The notes: generated by a model not told the origin, from the sequence alone. A stretch of 64,000 nt of DNA from UBA7185 sp964606855 (GCA_964606855.1 CAZSHM010000004.1:1-64000), one strand, 5' to 3'. Positions 35,655-45,184 are shown, numbered from the stretch's first letter. A program made the numbers and translations.

Positions 35655-37361
35655 TCACTGCACAGATCCGCCGCTCTCCTCCGCCGCGCGCTTGCGCTCC
35701 GCCGCCAGCCGCTTCAGTTCCCGCGCGTGCCGCAGCTGGAACTCCTCCTCGCCGCCCAGCATCCGCGCCAGCTCCGCGATCTGCTCCGTCTCATCCAGCA
35801 CGGCAACGCTGGTGGTGGTCTGCTCGCCGTCGACGGTTTTCCGTATACGCACATGACGGTCGGCGAGGGCCGCGATCTGCGGGGCGTGCGTGATGCAGAT
35901 CACCTGGGCGTGACGGCTGACGTCGGAGAGCTTCTCCCCCACCTTCACCACCACGTTGCCGCCGATGCCGGCGTCGATCTCATCGAAGATCAGCGTGTCC
36001 AGCTTCTCCTGCTGCGCCAGCACCGTCTTGAACGCCAGCATGATGCGGGACATCTCGCCGCCGGAGGCGATCTGGCTCAGCGGCCGCAGCGGCTGGCCGG
36101 GATTGGCCGAGAGAAAAAATTCGACGCGATCCATCCCCTGGACGCTTGCCGCGCGCTCCGTGAACTGCACCGCAAAGCGCGTGTGCGTCATAGCCAGCTC
36201 CGCGAGCTGGGACAGGAGCCCCTCCGTCAGCTGAGAGGCCAGCTGACGGCGCGCCGTGCGGAGCGCCAGCGCCAACGTCTCATACTGCTGCCGCAGCGCC
36301 GCGCAGTCCTCCTCCAGCACCGCAATCTCCTCGTCGGCATGCTCTAGGTGATCGGCCTCCTCGCGCAGGCGCGCCTGCTCCGCGAGCAGCTCCTCCACAG
36401 TGAGATGGTACTTGCGCTTGATCCGGTCCAGGGCGTATTTGCGCTCGCTGAGACGCTCCAGCCGCTCCGGGTCGTAGTCGATGCGGCGGCTGTATCCCGA
36501 GAGGGCGATCCCGTGATCCTCTGCCAGATAGAGCATATTCCGCAGACTCTCGCCGATCTCCGCCAGCGTCCGGTCGTACTGCTCAACCGCCTGCAGGCCG
36601 TCGACCGCGGCGGCCAGGAGCGCGTAGACGGAGCGGCGATCCCCATAGAGATACTGCGCCGCCTTCTCGGTAGCGCCGGCGATCTTCTCATAATTGTCCA
36701 GCACCGACAATTCCTGCTCGAGCTCTGCCTCCTCACCCGGCCGCAGATCCAGTTCCTCCAGTTCCCGCAGTTTAAAGTGCAAAAAATCCAGCCGCATCTG
36801 CCGCTCCTGGAGCGAGTCCCGCAGAGCATCGCGCTCCCGTTCCCGCTCCGACATCCGGCGGTAGAGCTGCGCAAGTTCCGCCTTCTGCCGCTGAAATGCC
36901 TCGCCGCCCAGACTGTCGAGCAGTTCCAGATGCCGCTCCGGATCGGAAATACTTTGGAAATCGCGCTGCCCGTAAATGTTGACGAGGGACTGCCCGATGC
37001 GCCGGAACGCCGCCAGCGTCACGGTGCGCTCGTTGACGCGGCAAAGACTCTTTCCGCCGCTCGACACTTCGCGGAGGAGAATCAGCGTCCCCTCCTCATC
37101 CGGCGCACAGCCCAGCTCCTCCAGCAGCGGCCGCACGGCGGCATCCTCCGACAGGCTGAAGATGCCCTCCACCACCGCCCGTTTGGCGCCCGTGCGGACA
37201 TCCTTTCCGCTCGACCGCGCTCCCAAGAGCAGCGATACTGCGTCGATGAGGATCGATTTTCCGGCGCCCGTCTCCCCTGTCAGCACATTGAAAGAGGGGG
37301 CGAACTCCAGATCGATCTCCCGGATCAGCGCAAAGTCCCGGATCCGAAGTTGCGTAAGCAT
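35655..37361 (-). CDS. recN: DNA repair protein RecN
   Basis: 568 residues. SMC-like ATPase for double-strand break repair. Walker A is GETGAGKS near residue 30; the long middle is coiled coil; the signature region and Walker B are in the C-terminal part (SQIASGGEMSRIMLAFK and TLIFDEIDAGIGG). Length is typical. It is the last gene of the asp23-to-recN run and begins 17 bp after argR. In spore-formers spoIVB usually comes next; here a terminator and a convergent flavoprotein gene follow. Confidence 0.97.
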   Translation of the reverse strand: MLTQLRIRDFALIREIDLEFAPSFNVLTGETGAGKSILIDAVSLLLGARSSGKDVRTGAKRAVVEGIFSLSEDAAVRPLLEELGCAPDEEGTLILLREVSSGGKSLCRVNERTVTLAAFRRIGQSLVNIYGQRDFQSISDPERHLELLDSLGGEAFQRQKAELAQLYRRMSERERERDALRDSLQERQMRLDFLHFKLRELEELDLRPGEEAELEQELSVLDNYEKIAGATEKAAQYLYGDRRSVYALLAAAVDGLQAVEQYDRTLAEIGESLRNMLYLAEDHGIALSGYSRRIDYDPERLERLSERKYALDRIKRKYHLTVEELLAEQARLREEADHLEHADEEIAVLEEDCAALRQQYETLALALRTARRQLASQLTEGLLSQLAELAMTHTRFAVQFTERAASVQGMDRVEFFLSANPGQPLRPLSQIASGGEMSRIMLAFKTVLAQQEKLDTLIFDEIDAGIGGNVVVKVGEKLSDVSRHAQVICITHAPQIAALADRHVRIRKTVDGEQTTTSVAVLDETEQIAELARMLGGEEEFQLRHARELKRLAAERKRAAEESGGSVQ

Positions 37362-37378
37362 CGCGTTTCACCTGCCGT

Positions 37379-37837
37379 TCAGTCCAAATACGATTCCAGC
37401 TTGTCAATGATGCGCGGAATATCCTCTTTGGTGCGCGCCACCAGGAGGATCGTGTCATCCCCCGCCACAGAGCCCAGAATCTCCGCCCACTGCGCGTTGT
37501 CCAGCGCGGAGGCCACCGCGTTGGCATTGCCCGGCGCCGTGCGCACGACCAGAATATTCTCGCTGGCGGCGTAATTCAGCACAAACTCCTTGAGCATGAA
37601 GCGCAGCCGCGTCTCCGACACCGTGATCTCCGACGGCAGCGAGTAGCGGTATTGATCGTCCCCCGTGGATATCTTGATCAGAGCCAGTTCTTTGATATCC
37701 CTGGAAACCGTTGCCTGGGTCACATGAAAGCCCTCCTGGTTCAGGAGTTCCGCCAGTTCCTCCTGGGTGGCCACGATGTTCTCTTTGATCAGCTCCAGTA
37801 TTTTTCTCTGACGTTTTGTCTTCACGTCTCTCACCAT
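37379..37837 (-). CDS. argR: Arginine repressor
   Basis: 152 residues. N-terminal winged helix with QATVSRDIKELALIK (recognition helix, about 42-56), and the C-terminal oligomerisation/arginine-binding domain with GDDTILLVART near 128. It controls arginine synthesis and breakdown genes when bound to arginine. It starts 6 bp after the nadK stop; its place between nadK and recN is conserved in Bacillota. Confidence 0.96.
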   Translation of the reverse strand: MVRDVKTKRQRKILELIKENIVATQEELAELLNQEGFHVTQATVSRDIKELALIKISTGDDQYRYSLPSEITVSETRLRFMLKEFVLNYAASENILVVRTAPGNANAVASALDNAQWAEILGSVAGDDTILLVARTKEDIPRIIDKLESYLD

Positions 37838-37843
37838 CCTGTT

Positions 37844-38719
37844 CTATTCCTGCACGCCATTCAGCTTCCGGTGCAGCACCGCAAAGAAATCTCGCTCCTT
37901 CAGCACCATCAGGCAGGTATCATACCGCGCCTTGCTGACCCGGATCTCGTCGTGCTCCCGAAGCTCCACGCCTTTCTGGCCGTCCACCGTCAGCACCGCG
38001 TCGTTCTGATTGGCGCCCATGCGCACCGTCAGGCCGTGCGCCGGCGAAAAGATCAGCGGCCGCGCGGTCAGGCTGTGCGGACAGATCGGCGAGACAATGC
38101 AGAGTTCCAGCGCCGGGAAGACGATCGGGCCGCCTGCCGAGAGAGAGTACCCGGTGGATCCGGTGGGCGTGGAAAAGATCAGACCGTCACCGTGGTAGCG
38201 CCCCACCAGCTGCTCGCCCAGGTAGAGATCCATCCACAGGATGCGCGAGAGCGCGCCCTTGGTCACCACCAAATCGTTCAGCGCGCTCACATCGGCGATA
38301 CAGTCCCCGTCCCGGTAAACCTGCGCCTGCAGCATCATGCGCCGCTCCACCTGATACTCGCCCCGCAGCACCTGGCGCAGACCGGTCTCCGCCTGCTCCA
38401 CCTCGAGCTCCGTCAAGAATCCCATGTACCCTTGGTTGATGCCCAGGAGCGGAATCTCCCATCCGTAAACCGTGCGCGCCGCCCGCAGCATGGTGCCGTC
38501 GCCGCCGATCACCAGCACCATCTGCGCACAGGCGCAGAACGCTTCCTCCGTGAGCGGCGCAAGCCCCAGCGCGGCGGCCTCCTCGCCCAGGGCCACCGTC
38601 TCCACACCCTGCCGCCGTAAAAATTCTGCCAGACCGCGGCCGATCTCCACGATCTGCGCCTTATGGCTGTTGAGAATGAGTCCCACCGTGCGGAAGGGCG
38701 TCTTTTGCTGTGCCTCCAC
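37844..38719 (-). CDS. nadK: NAD kinase
   Basis: 291 residues. Phosphorylates NAD+ to NADP+. The GGDGTM motif (near 72) and GINQGYMGFLTE follow, then ALNDLVVTKG and the glycine-rich TPTGSTGYSLSAGGP. The start codon is GTG at 38719 with GAAGGG 6 nt upstream; this ribosome site partly derives from the 14-bp repeat block that lies just upstream. Confidence 0.96.
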   Translation of the reverse strand: MEAQQKTPFRTVGLILNSHKAQIVEIGRGLAEFLRRQGVETVALGEEAAALGLAPLTEEAFCACAQMVLVIGGDGTMLRAARTVYGWEIPLLGINQGYMGFLTELEVEQAETGLRQVLRGEYQVERRMMLQAQVYRDGDCIADVSALNDLVVTKGALSRILWMDLYLGEQLVGRYHGDGLIFSTPTGSTGYSLSAGGPIVFPALELCIVSPICPHSLTARPLIFSPAHGLTVRMGANQNDAVLTVDGQKGVELREHDEIRVSKARYDTCLMVLKERDFFAVLHRKLNGVQE

Positions 38720-38728
38720 GCAATCCCT

Positions 38729-38854
38729 TCTTCCTGAGAACTGAATTTTGAAAACGGAATTCTGAGGACCAAATCCTGAGAACCGAATCTTGAAAACGGA
38801 ATTCGGAGCACTGAATTCTGAAAACGGAATCCTGAAAACGGAAAAATCTGAAAA
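38729..38854. repeat. 14-bp minisatellite upstream of nadK
   Basis: Nine consecutive 14-bp units, consensus GAATYCTGAAAACG: seven recognisable at 38743-38840 (for example 38813-38826 and 38827-38840 differ by one base) and a decayed one at each end. It fills the gap between tlyA and nadK and reaches the nadK ribosome-binding site. Confidence 0.85.
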
Positions 38855-38869
38855 GCCGGTTTGCGCGGA

Positions 38870-39736
38870 TCAGAGCGGCCCTTGGCCCGCCGCGCCCTTG
38901 TCGTCCAGCGCCGCATGCGCCGCGGCAACCACCTCCGCCACGTCCGGCACGAACGGCACCTCGTCCGCAGAGCCCTGCCGCGCCGCCCAGAGCAAGTACT
39001 CGATATTGCCCTCCGGCCCTTTGATCGGCGAGTGGTCCAGCCCCCGCACCGCAAGACGGAGCCGCCCGCAGAGGGCGAGCATATTCTCCAGCACGGCCCG
39101 GTGCACGGCGGGGTCGCGGACGACCCCCTTCTTGCCCACGTACGCCCGCCCCGCCTCGAACTGCGGTTTGACAAGCGCGAGGATCTGTCCCTCCGCCTTC
39201 AGAAACGTCAGCGCGGGCGGCAGAATCTTCTCCAGCGAGATAAACGAGACATCCGCGGTGACGAGATCCACCATCTCGCCCAGACTGTCCGCCTGCAGAT
39301 AGCGCGCGTTGGTATCCTCCATGCAGATCACCCGCGGATCTCTTCGCAGCTTCCAGTCCAGCTGGTTGTGCCCCACATCGACGGCGTACACCTTGGCCGC
39401 GCCGTTCTGAAGCGCACAGTCCACAAAACCGCCCGTGGACGCGCCGATGTCGGCCACCACCAGCCCCTCGAGCGACACGGGAAAGACCTCCAGCGCCCGT
39501 TCCAGCTTGAGCCCTCCCCGGCTCACATAGGGGATATCCCGCCCCAGAAGACGAATGGGCAGCGACGGATCCACCGCCGTGCCCGCCTTGTCGATCTTGA
39601 CCTCGTTGACCAGCACCTTCCCCGCCATGATGAGCGCCTTCGCCTTCTCACGGCTGGCGGCAAGCCCCCGCTCCACCAGTACAAGATCCAGCCGCTCTTT
39701 CTTCGTCCGGCCTCCGTCCGCGCAGCGCCGCTCCAT
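38870..39736 (-). CDS. tlyA: TlyA family rRNA 2'-O-methyltransferase / hemolysin-like protein
   Basis: 288 residues. An S4 RNA-binding domain (RLDLVLVERGLAASREKAK) is followed by an FtsJ-type methyltransferase: SAM loop VVADIGASTGGF, then DVSFISLEKIL and LVKPQFEAG with catalytic-type Asp/Lys. TlyA methylates 16S and 23S rRNA in some bacteria. The ATG overlaps the dxs stop by one base (TGATG). Confidence 0.94.
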   Translation of the reverse strand: MERRCADGGRTKKERLDLVLVERGLAASREKAKALIMAGKVLVNEVKIDKAGTAVDPSLPIRLLGRDIPYVSRGGLKLERALEVFPVSLEGLVVADIGASTGGFVDCALQNGAAKVYAVDVGHNQLDWKLRRDPRVICMEDTNARYLQADSLGEMVDLVTADVSFISLEKILPPALTFLKAEGQILALVKPQFEAGRAYVGKKGVVRDPAVHRAVLENMLALCGRLRLAVRGLDHSPIKGPEGNIEYLLWAARQGSADEVPFVPDVAEVVAAAHAALDDKGAAGQGPL

Positions 39737-41622
39737 CAGGCTGTCCCGCCCTTCGCATCCAGCGCGGTGAGAATCCGCGCGGCAATTTGCTCCGCGTCCA
39801 AGCCGAGCAGGCTTTTCAGCTGTGCCGTGCCGCCGTGCGGCACGAAAGCATCCCCGATGCCGATCCGCAGCACGGGCACACACACCCCGTTTTCCTGCAG
39901 AAGCTCCAGCACCGCCGAGCCGAATCCGCCCGCCAGGACGTGCTCCTCCATTGTGACCAAAAGCCTGCCATGCCGCGCAAACTCCAGGATTAACGCCGCA
40001 TCCAATGGTTTCACAAAGCGCGCGTTGACCACCGTTGGCCTAATCTGCCGCTCTTCCTCAAGCAGCGCCGCGACCTGCCGCGCCGTCTGCACCATGCTGC
40101 CCAGGGCCAGGAGCATCACCTCCGCGCCCTGCTGAAGCACCTCCGCCTTTCCAAGGGGCAGTTCCCGCAACGGTTCCGAGAGATCCACCCCCAATCCCTC
40201 GCCGCGCGGATAGCGAATGGCCGTCGGCCGTTCATAGCGCAGCGCGGAATAGAGCATGTGCCGCAGTTCATTCTCATCCTTTGGGGCCATCACCACCATC
40301 CCCGGAATGTGCCGCAGATAGGAGAGATCAAAGACGCCATGGTGTGTCGGCCCGTCGTCCCCCACGATCCCGGCGCGGTCCAGACAGAAGACCACCGGGG
40401 CATTCTGCAGCGCCACATCGTGCAGCACCTGATCGTAAGCCCGCTGCAGGAAGGTAGAATAGATCGCCACCACCGGCTTGGCGCCCTCCAGCGCCATGGC
40501 CGCGGACATGGTCACCGCGTGCTCCTCCGCGATCCCCACATCGATGGTGCGCTCCGGGAACTGTGCCTGGAACAGGTTGACCCCTGTGCCCTGCGCCATA
40601 GCCGCCGTCACGGCCACAATGCGCTCGTCCTCCTGCCCCAGCGCACAGAGCGTCTGTCCGAACACGGCGGTGTAGCTCGGCACCTTTGTCTTCTTTTTCA
40701 GCTGGCCCGTGGCCACGTCAAAGGCCCCCACGCCGTGAAAAAGATCCGGGTTCTTCTCCGCCGGCGCATAGCCCCGGCCCTTCTGCGTCACCACGTGAAC
40801 CAGCACCGGCAGACGCATATTTTTCACATTGTTCAACACCGTCAGCAGCGCCGACAGATCGTGCCCATTGATCGGGCCGTAATATTTGAAGCCGAGCTCC
40901 TCAAACAGCACACCCGGCACCAGGAGATATTTGACAGAATCTTTCAGGCGGTCGGCGGCGTTGAACAGCATGTCCCCGATCGCCGGGATGCGCTTCAGCA
41001 GATCCTCCACATCTTCCTTGCTCTTGGTGTAGGAGGGATTGCTGCGCAAACGGCTCAGATACTCCGCCATCGCGCCGACGTTTGGATCGATGGACATCTC
41101 GTTGTCGTTCAGAATGACAATCAGGTTGCTCTTCATGCGGCCCGCATTCTCCAGCGCCTCGAATGCCATGCCGCCGGTCATCGCGCCGTCGCCGATCACG
41201 GCTACGACGTTGTTATCCCCGCCGCGCAGATCCCGTACCGTGGCAAAGCCGACCGCAGCCGAGATGGATGTGCTGCTGTGCCCCGCGCCAAAGGCATCGT
41301 GGACACTCTCGCTGCGCTTGGGGAATCCGGACAGCCCCCCGTAGGTCCGGATGGTAGGAAACTGTGCATAACGCCCTGTCAGCAATTTGTGGACGTAGGA
41401 CTGATGCCCCACATCCCATAGGATTTTATCCTCCGGCGAGTGAAACACCACATGGAGCGCCAGGGTCAGCTCTACCACGCCCAGATTGGGCGCCAGATGG
41501 CCCCCGTTCTGGGACACAACGCGGATGATTTCCTGCCGAATCTCCTGTGCCAGTATTTTCAGCTCGCCGGGCTTTAAGCCGCGCACGTCCTCCGGCCCTT
41601 GAATCTGCTGCAAATAGTTCAT
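39736..41622 (-). CDS. dxs: 1-deoxy-D-xylulose-5-phosphate synthase
   Basis: 628 residues. First enzyme of the MEP isoprenoid pathway: joins pyruvate and glyceraldehyde 3-phosphate with thiamine diphosphate. Visible are GGHLAPNLG, the ThDP motif GDGAMTGGMAFEAL ... NDN, a transketolase-type pyrimidine domain (IAEEHAVTMSAAMA), and a C-terminal domain. The second ATG (41622) is preferred, being 6 nt after GAGAGGG; the first ATG touches it. It lies between ispA and tlyA, so two isoprenoid genes are linked. Confidence 0.97.
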   Translation of the reverse strand: MNYLQQIQGPEDVRGLKPGELKILAQEIRQEIIRVVSQNGGHLAPNLGVVELTLALHVVFHSPEDKILWDVGHQSYVHKLLTGRYAQFPTIRTYGGLSGFPKRSESVHDAFGAGHSSTSISAAVGFATVRDLRGGDNNVVAVIGDGAMTGGMAFEALENAGRMKSNLIVILNDNEMSIDPNVGAMAEYLSRLRSNPSYTKSKEDVEDLLKRIPAIGDMLFNAADRLKDSVKYLLVPGVLFEELGFKYYGPINGHDLSALLTVLNNVKNMRLPVLVHVVTQKGRGYAPAEKNPDLFHGVGAFDVATGQLKKKTKVPSYTAVFGQTLCALGQEDERIVAVTAAMAQGTGVNLFQAQFPERTIDVGIAEEHAVTMSAAMALEGAKPVVAIYSTFLQRAYDQVLHDVALQNAPVVFCLDRAGIVGDDGPTHHGVFDLSYLRHIPGMVVMAPKDENELRHMLYSALRYERPTAIRYPRGEGLGVDLSEPLRELPLGKAEVLQQGAEVMLLALGSMVQTARQVAALLEEERQIRPTVVNARFVKPLDAALILEFARHGRLLVTMEEHVLAGGFGSAVLELLQENGVCVPVLRIGIGDAFVPHGGTAQLKSLLGLDAEQIAARILTALDAKGGTA

Positions 41623-41722
41623 GTCCATCCCTCTCTGCTGTTTCTCTCCGCATACTCCGGAGCATCCTCATCCATCGGCCACGGAAGCGCAAACACCCCG
41701 CAAAACCGCTTTTTCCAAGCGG

Positions 41723-42607
41723 CTAATTTTCGCGCTCCGGCAGATAGCGCGCCAGCCGGCGCAGCACATCCGCGGCGGCGCCCAGCGGATCCAGCGCCGC
41801 GACCGCCCGCTCTACCGCCTCCGCAGCCATCCGCCGGGAAACCTCCAGCCCAAAAACTGCGGGGAAGGTCGCCTTTCCGTTCTTCGCATCGCTCCCCACA
41901 GGCTTGCCGAGTTTTCCGGCGTCACCCGTCACGTCCAGGATATCATCGGTGATCTGAAACGCCAGCCCCAGTTCCTCCGCATAGCGCGTGAGTGCCTCCA
42001 GCACGGCGCCCTCCGCGCCGCCCAGAATCGCGCCGGCACGCACGGACGCCACGATCAGGGCCCCTGTTTTGTGGCGGTGGATATAGCCCAGCAGTTCCGC
42101 ATCCGCCTGCACATGCTCCGACTGGATATCCATCACCTGGCCGCCCACCATGCCACCGGTGCCGCTGGCGCGGCTGATCTCGGCGATCACCCGCAGACGC
42201 GCGTCGGCGCTCGCTCCGCCCTCCATTCGGGACAGTATCTCAAAAGCGTAGGTCAGGAGCGCGTCGCCCGCCAGAATCGCCATTCCCTCGCCGAATACCT
42301 TATGGCTGGTCGGACGGCCGCGCCGCAGATCGTCATTGTCCATACCGGGCAGATCATCGTGGATCAGGGAGTACGTGTGAATGCATTCCAAGGCGCACGC
42401 CGCGTCCAGGGCCTCTTCCCGGGCGCCTCCCGCCGCTTCGCAGGCTGCCAGGCAAAGCATCGGTCGCAGCCGTTTCCCGCCGGCAAACACGCTGTAACGC
42501 ATCGCCTGATGAATGATTCCGGGGTAGACCGTCTCCGCCGGCAAAAGCTCCTCCAGGCGCTGATCCGTCACCCGGCGCGCCTCTGCCATATAGGCCTGAA
42601 TCTCCAT
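41723..42607 (-). CDS. ispA: Farnesyl/geranyl diphosphate synthase (polyprenyl synthetase)
   Basis: 294 residues. Condenses isopentenyl diphosphate onto allylic diphosphates. The first Asp-rich motif is DDLPGMDNDD and the second DDILD, with GGKRLRPML before them. The residues ahead of the first motif (TYSLIH) fit a short-chain FPP synthase. Located between xseB and dxs. Confidence 0.96.
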   Translation of the reverse strand: MEIQAYMAEARRVTDQRLEELLPAETVYPGIIHQAMRYSVFAGGKRLRPMLCLAACEAAGGAREEALDAACALECIHTYSLIHDDLPGMDNDDLRRGRPTSHKVFGEGMAILAGDALLTYAFEILSRMEGGASADARLRVIAEISRASGTGGMVGGQVMDIQSEHVQADAELLGYIHRHKTGALIVASVRAGAILGGAEGAVLEALTRYAEELGLAFQITDDILDVTGDAGKLGKPVGSDAKNGKATFPAVFGLEVSRRMAAEAVERAVAALDPLGAAADVLRRLARYLPEREN

Positions 42608-42706
42608 CGCGCATCCCCCCGCACGCCGTCTCGCTTATCGCGGTCAGACAGCTCCTTCTCTATCTCCGGTTCTCTCCGTTCCCAACCCGCCGGAACACGC
42701 CCCGTT

Positions 42707-42925
42707 TTACTCCTCGGACGGCTGCTCCACAAATTGATCTCCGTTCAGAACTTTCAGCTGGCCCTCCGCCGCCGCCAGTTTCTCCTGGCAAAGCCGGATA
42801 TAGCCAAGCCCTTCCTGAAAGCAGCCGATGGCCTCCTCCAGTGGCAGATCGCCGCCGTCCAACCGGCGCAGTGTCCCTTCCAACCGCTCCAGCGCCTGCT
42901 CATAACTCAGCGCCTGTTCCTCCAT
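42707..42925 (-). CDS. xseB: Exodeoxyribonuclease VII small subunit
   Basis: 72 residues, normal for XseB. The core LSYEQALERLEGTLRRLDGG and LPLEEAIGCFQEGLGYIRLCQ are clear. The ATG at 42925 is chosen since GGAAAGGG lies 9 nt upstream and touches the earlier ATG at 42934. Its start overlaps the end of xseA by 26 bp, so the two subunits are coupled. Confidence 0.95.
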   Translation of the reverse strand: MEEQALSYEQALERLEGTLRRLDGGDLPLEEAIGCFQEGLGYIRLCQEKLAAAEGQLKVLNGDQFVEQPSEE

Positions 42926-44213
42926 GCCGCTCATCCCTTTCCGAAAAACTGCTCCGCAGATCTTCCTCACACTTGTCCGTCACCTGCGCCGACAGACGGC
43001 CATGCTCCAGCACCACCGTCACCGTCTCGCCGACGGCGGCATCCCGCGCACAGCGCAAGAGCTGCCCCTGCGCATTTTCACAGAGGGCATAGCCGCGGCT
43101 CAGCACCTGGAGCGGACTCAAAGCGTCCAGCCGCGCCGCGTCCCCGGCCAGCTGCTGCCGTTTCCGCTCCAGCTGTTGCGCCACGCCCTTGCGCAGCGCC
43201 TGGTCCAGCATATCCAGATGCTGCCGTCTATCCTGCAGCAACAGTTCCGGATTCTCCAGCACTCTGTGCCGCGCCAGCTGCTCCAGCTGCTGCCGTTTCT
43301 GCCGCAGATAGCCGCCGATGCGCTCCCGCAGCCGCTGTTCCCGAAGGGCCAGATCGCGCTCCAGCTGCTCCGCTACCGGAACTGCCAGTTCCGCCGCCAT
43401 GGACGGCGTCGCCGCGCGCACGTCGGCGGCGAAGTCGGAGAGCGTCACATCCGTCTCGTGGCCCACGGCACTGATAATCGGCACCGGACTCGCGGCGATC
43501 TTGCGCACAACCTCCTCCTCGTTGAAGCACCACAGATCCTCGAGGGAGCCGCCTCCGCGCCCGGCGATGATGACATCCAAATCCTGCTTGTACAGGATAT
43601 CCAGCGCCCCGCAGATGGACTGCACCCCCTCGCGGCCCTGCACGTTGGCCGGCGCAAGGTAGATCACCGTCCCCGGAGCGCGCCGCCGGATAATGCTCAC
43701 CAGATCGCGCACCGCCGCCCCCGTGGGGGAAGTGACGATGCCGACCCGCCGCGGCAAAAAAGGCAGCGGCCGTTTGCGCGTCTCCGCGAACAGGCCCTCC
43801 GCCTCCAGCTTTTTCTTCAAAGTCTCATAGGCAAGATGCAGCGCCCCCGCGCCCGCGGTCATCATCTGCTCGACATAGAGCTGATAGATTCCGTCCCGCT
43901 CGTACACGGACACGTAGCCGCCGGCCAGCACCTCCATGCCGTGGGCGGGCTCAAACTGCAGGCGCGCCGCGTTGGAACGGAACATCACACATTTGATGCT
44001 GCCCGTCTGATCCTTCAGCGAAAAATACAGATGCCCGGAACTGTGGCGCTTAAAGTTGGAGATTTCGCCCCGCACCAGCACATTGTGCAACTTTCCGTCC
44101 TGGTCCAGCAGCCGCTTGACGTACTGATTGATCTCGCCGACCGACAGCACCGTCCGCTCCATCGCTGTGTCGCTTTTCACGAATGTATCGCATTGTGGTT
44201 CATATCCGTCCAT
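42900..44213 (-). CDS. xseA: Exodeoxyribonuclease VII large subunit
   Basis: 437 residues. Single-strand exonuclease subunit. An N-terminal OB fold (VRGEISNFKRHSSGHLYFSL) leads to the catalytic core (VGIVTSPTGAAVRD, IAGRGGGSLEDLW, AVGHETD) and a long coiled coil that binds XseB. The ATG at 44213 (AGGCGGG 6 nt upstream) is preferred over a TTG at 44231. It starts just after the nusB stop. Confidence 0.96.
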   Translation of the reverse strand: MDGYEPQCDTFVKSDTAMERTVLSVGEINQYVKRLLDQDGKLHNVLVRGEISNFKRHSSGHLYFSLKDQTGSIKCVMFRSNAARLQFEPAHGMEVLAGGYVSVYERDGIYQLYVEQMMTAGAGALHLAYETLKKKLEAEGLFAETRKRPLPFLPRRVGIVTSPTGAAVRDLVSIIRRRAPGTVIYLAPANVQGREGVQSICGALDILYKQDLDVIIAGRGGGSLEDLWCFNEEEVVRKIAASPVPIISAVGHETDVTLSDFAADVRAATPSMAAELAVPVAEQLERDLALREQRLRERIGGYLRQKRQQLEQLARHRVLENPELLLQDRRQHLDMLDQALRKGVAQQLERKRQQLAGDAARLDALSPLQVLSRGYALCENAQGQLLRCARDAAVGETVTVVLEHGRLSAQVTDKCEEDLRSSFSERDERHGGTGAEL

Positions 44214-44227
44214 GTTTTTCCCGCCTG

Positions 44228-44755
44228 TCAACTGTGCAGAAGCGTTTCCGCCTCTTCCTCCGTAATCTTCCGCTCTACCGTCACGGGCTCCTCCTCCGCC
44301 AACTCCGGCGGCCGCGCCATCACGTCCGCCGCAGCATCCGTCACCAGTGCATCCAGCCGCTTCTCCCGCTTGAGCACTTTGTCCAGGACGCTGTTGATAA
44401 AGCCGGGCGACTCTTTCTGCCCGTAGAGTTTGGCCATCTCGAGCGCTTCATTGATGGCACCTGTGGGCGTGATGTGGGAGCTGAACAGCATCTCGTAGAC
44501 CGCCAGCCGCATTAGATTGCGGTCTACGCTCATCATCCGCTCCACACGCCAGCCCACCGTATTGCGCTCCAGGATGGCATCGATCTGCGGCAGATGCTCC
44601 AGCACGGCCGTCACCAGTTCGCGGCAGAAGGTCTGCTCCCGCTCGCTGAGGCCGTCGTTTTCCATCGTACAGATCAGCGCCGTCTCCGGATCGTTCTTGC
44701 CCACATCGATCTGGTAGAGCACCTTGAAAGCGGTCTCTCTGCTCCGGTGTCTCAT
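44228..44755 (-). CDS. nusB: Transcription antitermination factor NusB
   Basis: 175 residues. All-helical NusB fold: RHRSRETAFKVLYQIDVG at the start, later INEALEMAKLYGQKESPGFINSVLDKVL. It works with NusE in rRNA antitermination. A 30-residue acidic tail extends past the family core. It lies between asp23 and xseA, 12 bp after asp23. Confidence 0.96.
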   Translation of the reverse strand: MRHRSRETAFKVLYQIDVGKNDPETALICTMENDGLSEREQTFCRELVTAVLEHLPQIDAILERNTVGWRVERMMSVDRNLMRLAVYEMLFSSHITPTGAINEALEMAKLYGQKESPGFINSVLDKVLKREKRLDALVTDAAADVMARPPELAEEEPVTVERKITEEEAETLLHS

Positions 44756-44767
44756 CGTTTCCTCCGT

Positions 44768-45184
44768 CTATTCCTCGGACTCTGTTCTCTCTCCGTCCCA
44801 GTCCGCACTCTCCTCCGAGCGGTCGAAGGAAATGCCCTGCACGTAGATATTGACTTCCTTGACCTTGAGGCCCGTCATCTGTTCGATGCTGTCGCGCACG
44901 GTGTTCTGGATCTCCAGCGCCAGAGCGGGGATCCGCACACCATAGTCCACGACAAGCTGCAGCGCAACGGAAACCTCCTGTTCCGAGAGCTCCAATTTCA
45001 CGCCCTTGCTGCTGTCCTTCTTTCCCAGTTTTTCCATAAAACCCGCGGGCATGGACGCGATCCCCCTGATCTGCGACAGCGTGTAGCTCACGATCGCCGC
45101 CAGAGCCTCCTCGGATATCTTGATGCTGCCATACGCGTTGTCCATCTCGCCGTCGACGTGTTCCTGGCTCTTGTTTTCCGGCAT
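44768..45184 (-). CDS. Asp23/Gls24 family envelope stress protein
   Basis: 138 residues. The Asp23 fold is seen in GSIKISEEALAAIVSYTLSQI, a central VALQLVVDYGVRIPALALEIQNTVRDSIEQMTG, then VNIYVQGISF. These proteins sit at the membrane or cell wall of Gram-positive bacteria and are often near nusB. The ATG at 45184 has GGGAGGG 6 nt upstream. First gene of the ten-gene run to recN. Confidence 0.93.
   Translation of the reverse strand: MPENKSQEHVDGEMDNAYGSIKISEEALAAIVSYTLSQIRGIASMPAGFMEKLGKKDSSKGVKLELSEQEVSVALQLVVDYGVRIPALALEIQNTVRDSIEQMTGLKVKEVNIYVQGISFDRSEESADWDGERTESEE

Noticed and set aside
38729..38854. 14-bp repeats considered as a CRISPR array or iteron origin
   Set aside because: Units are directly abutting with no spacers, and there is no replication gene or DnaA-type box nearby. 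They are best described as a minisatellite.
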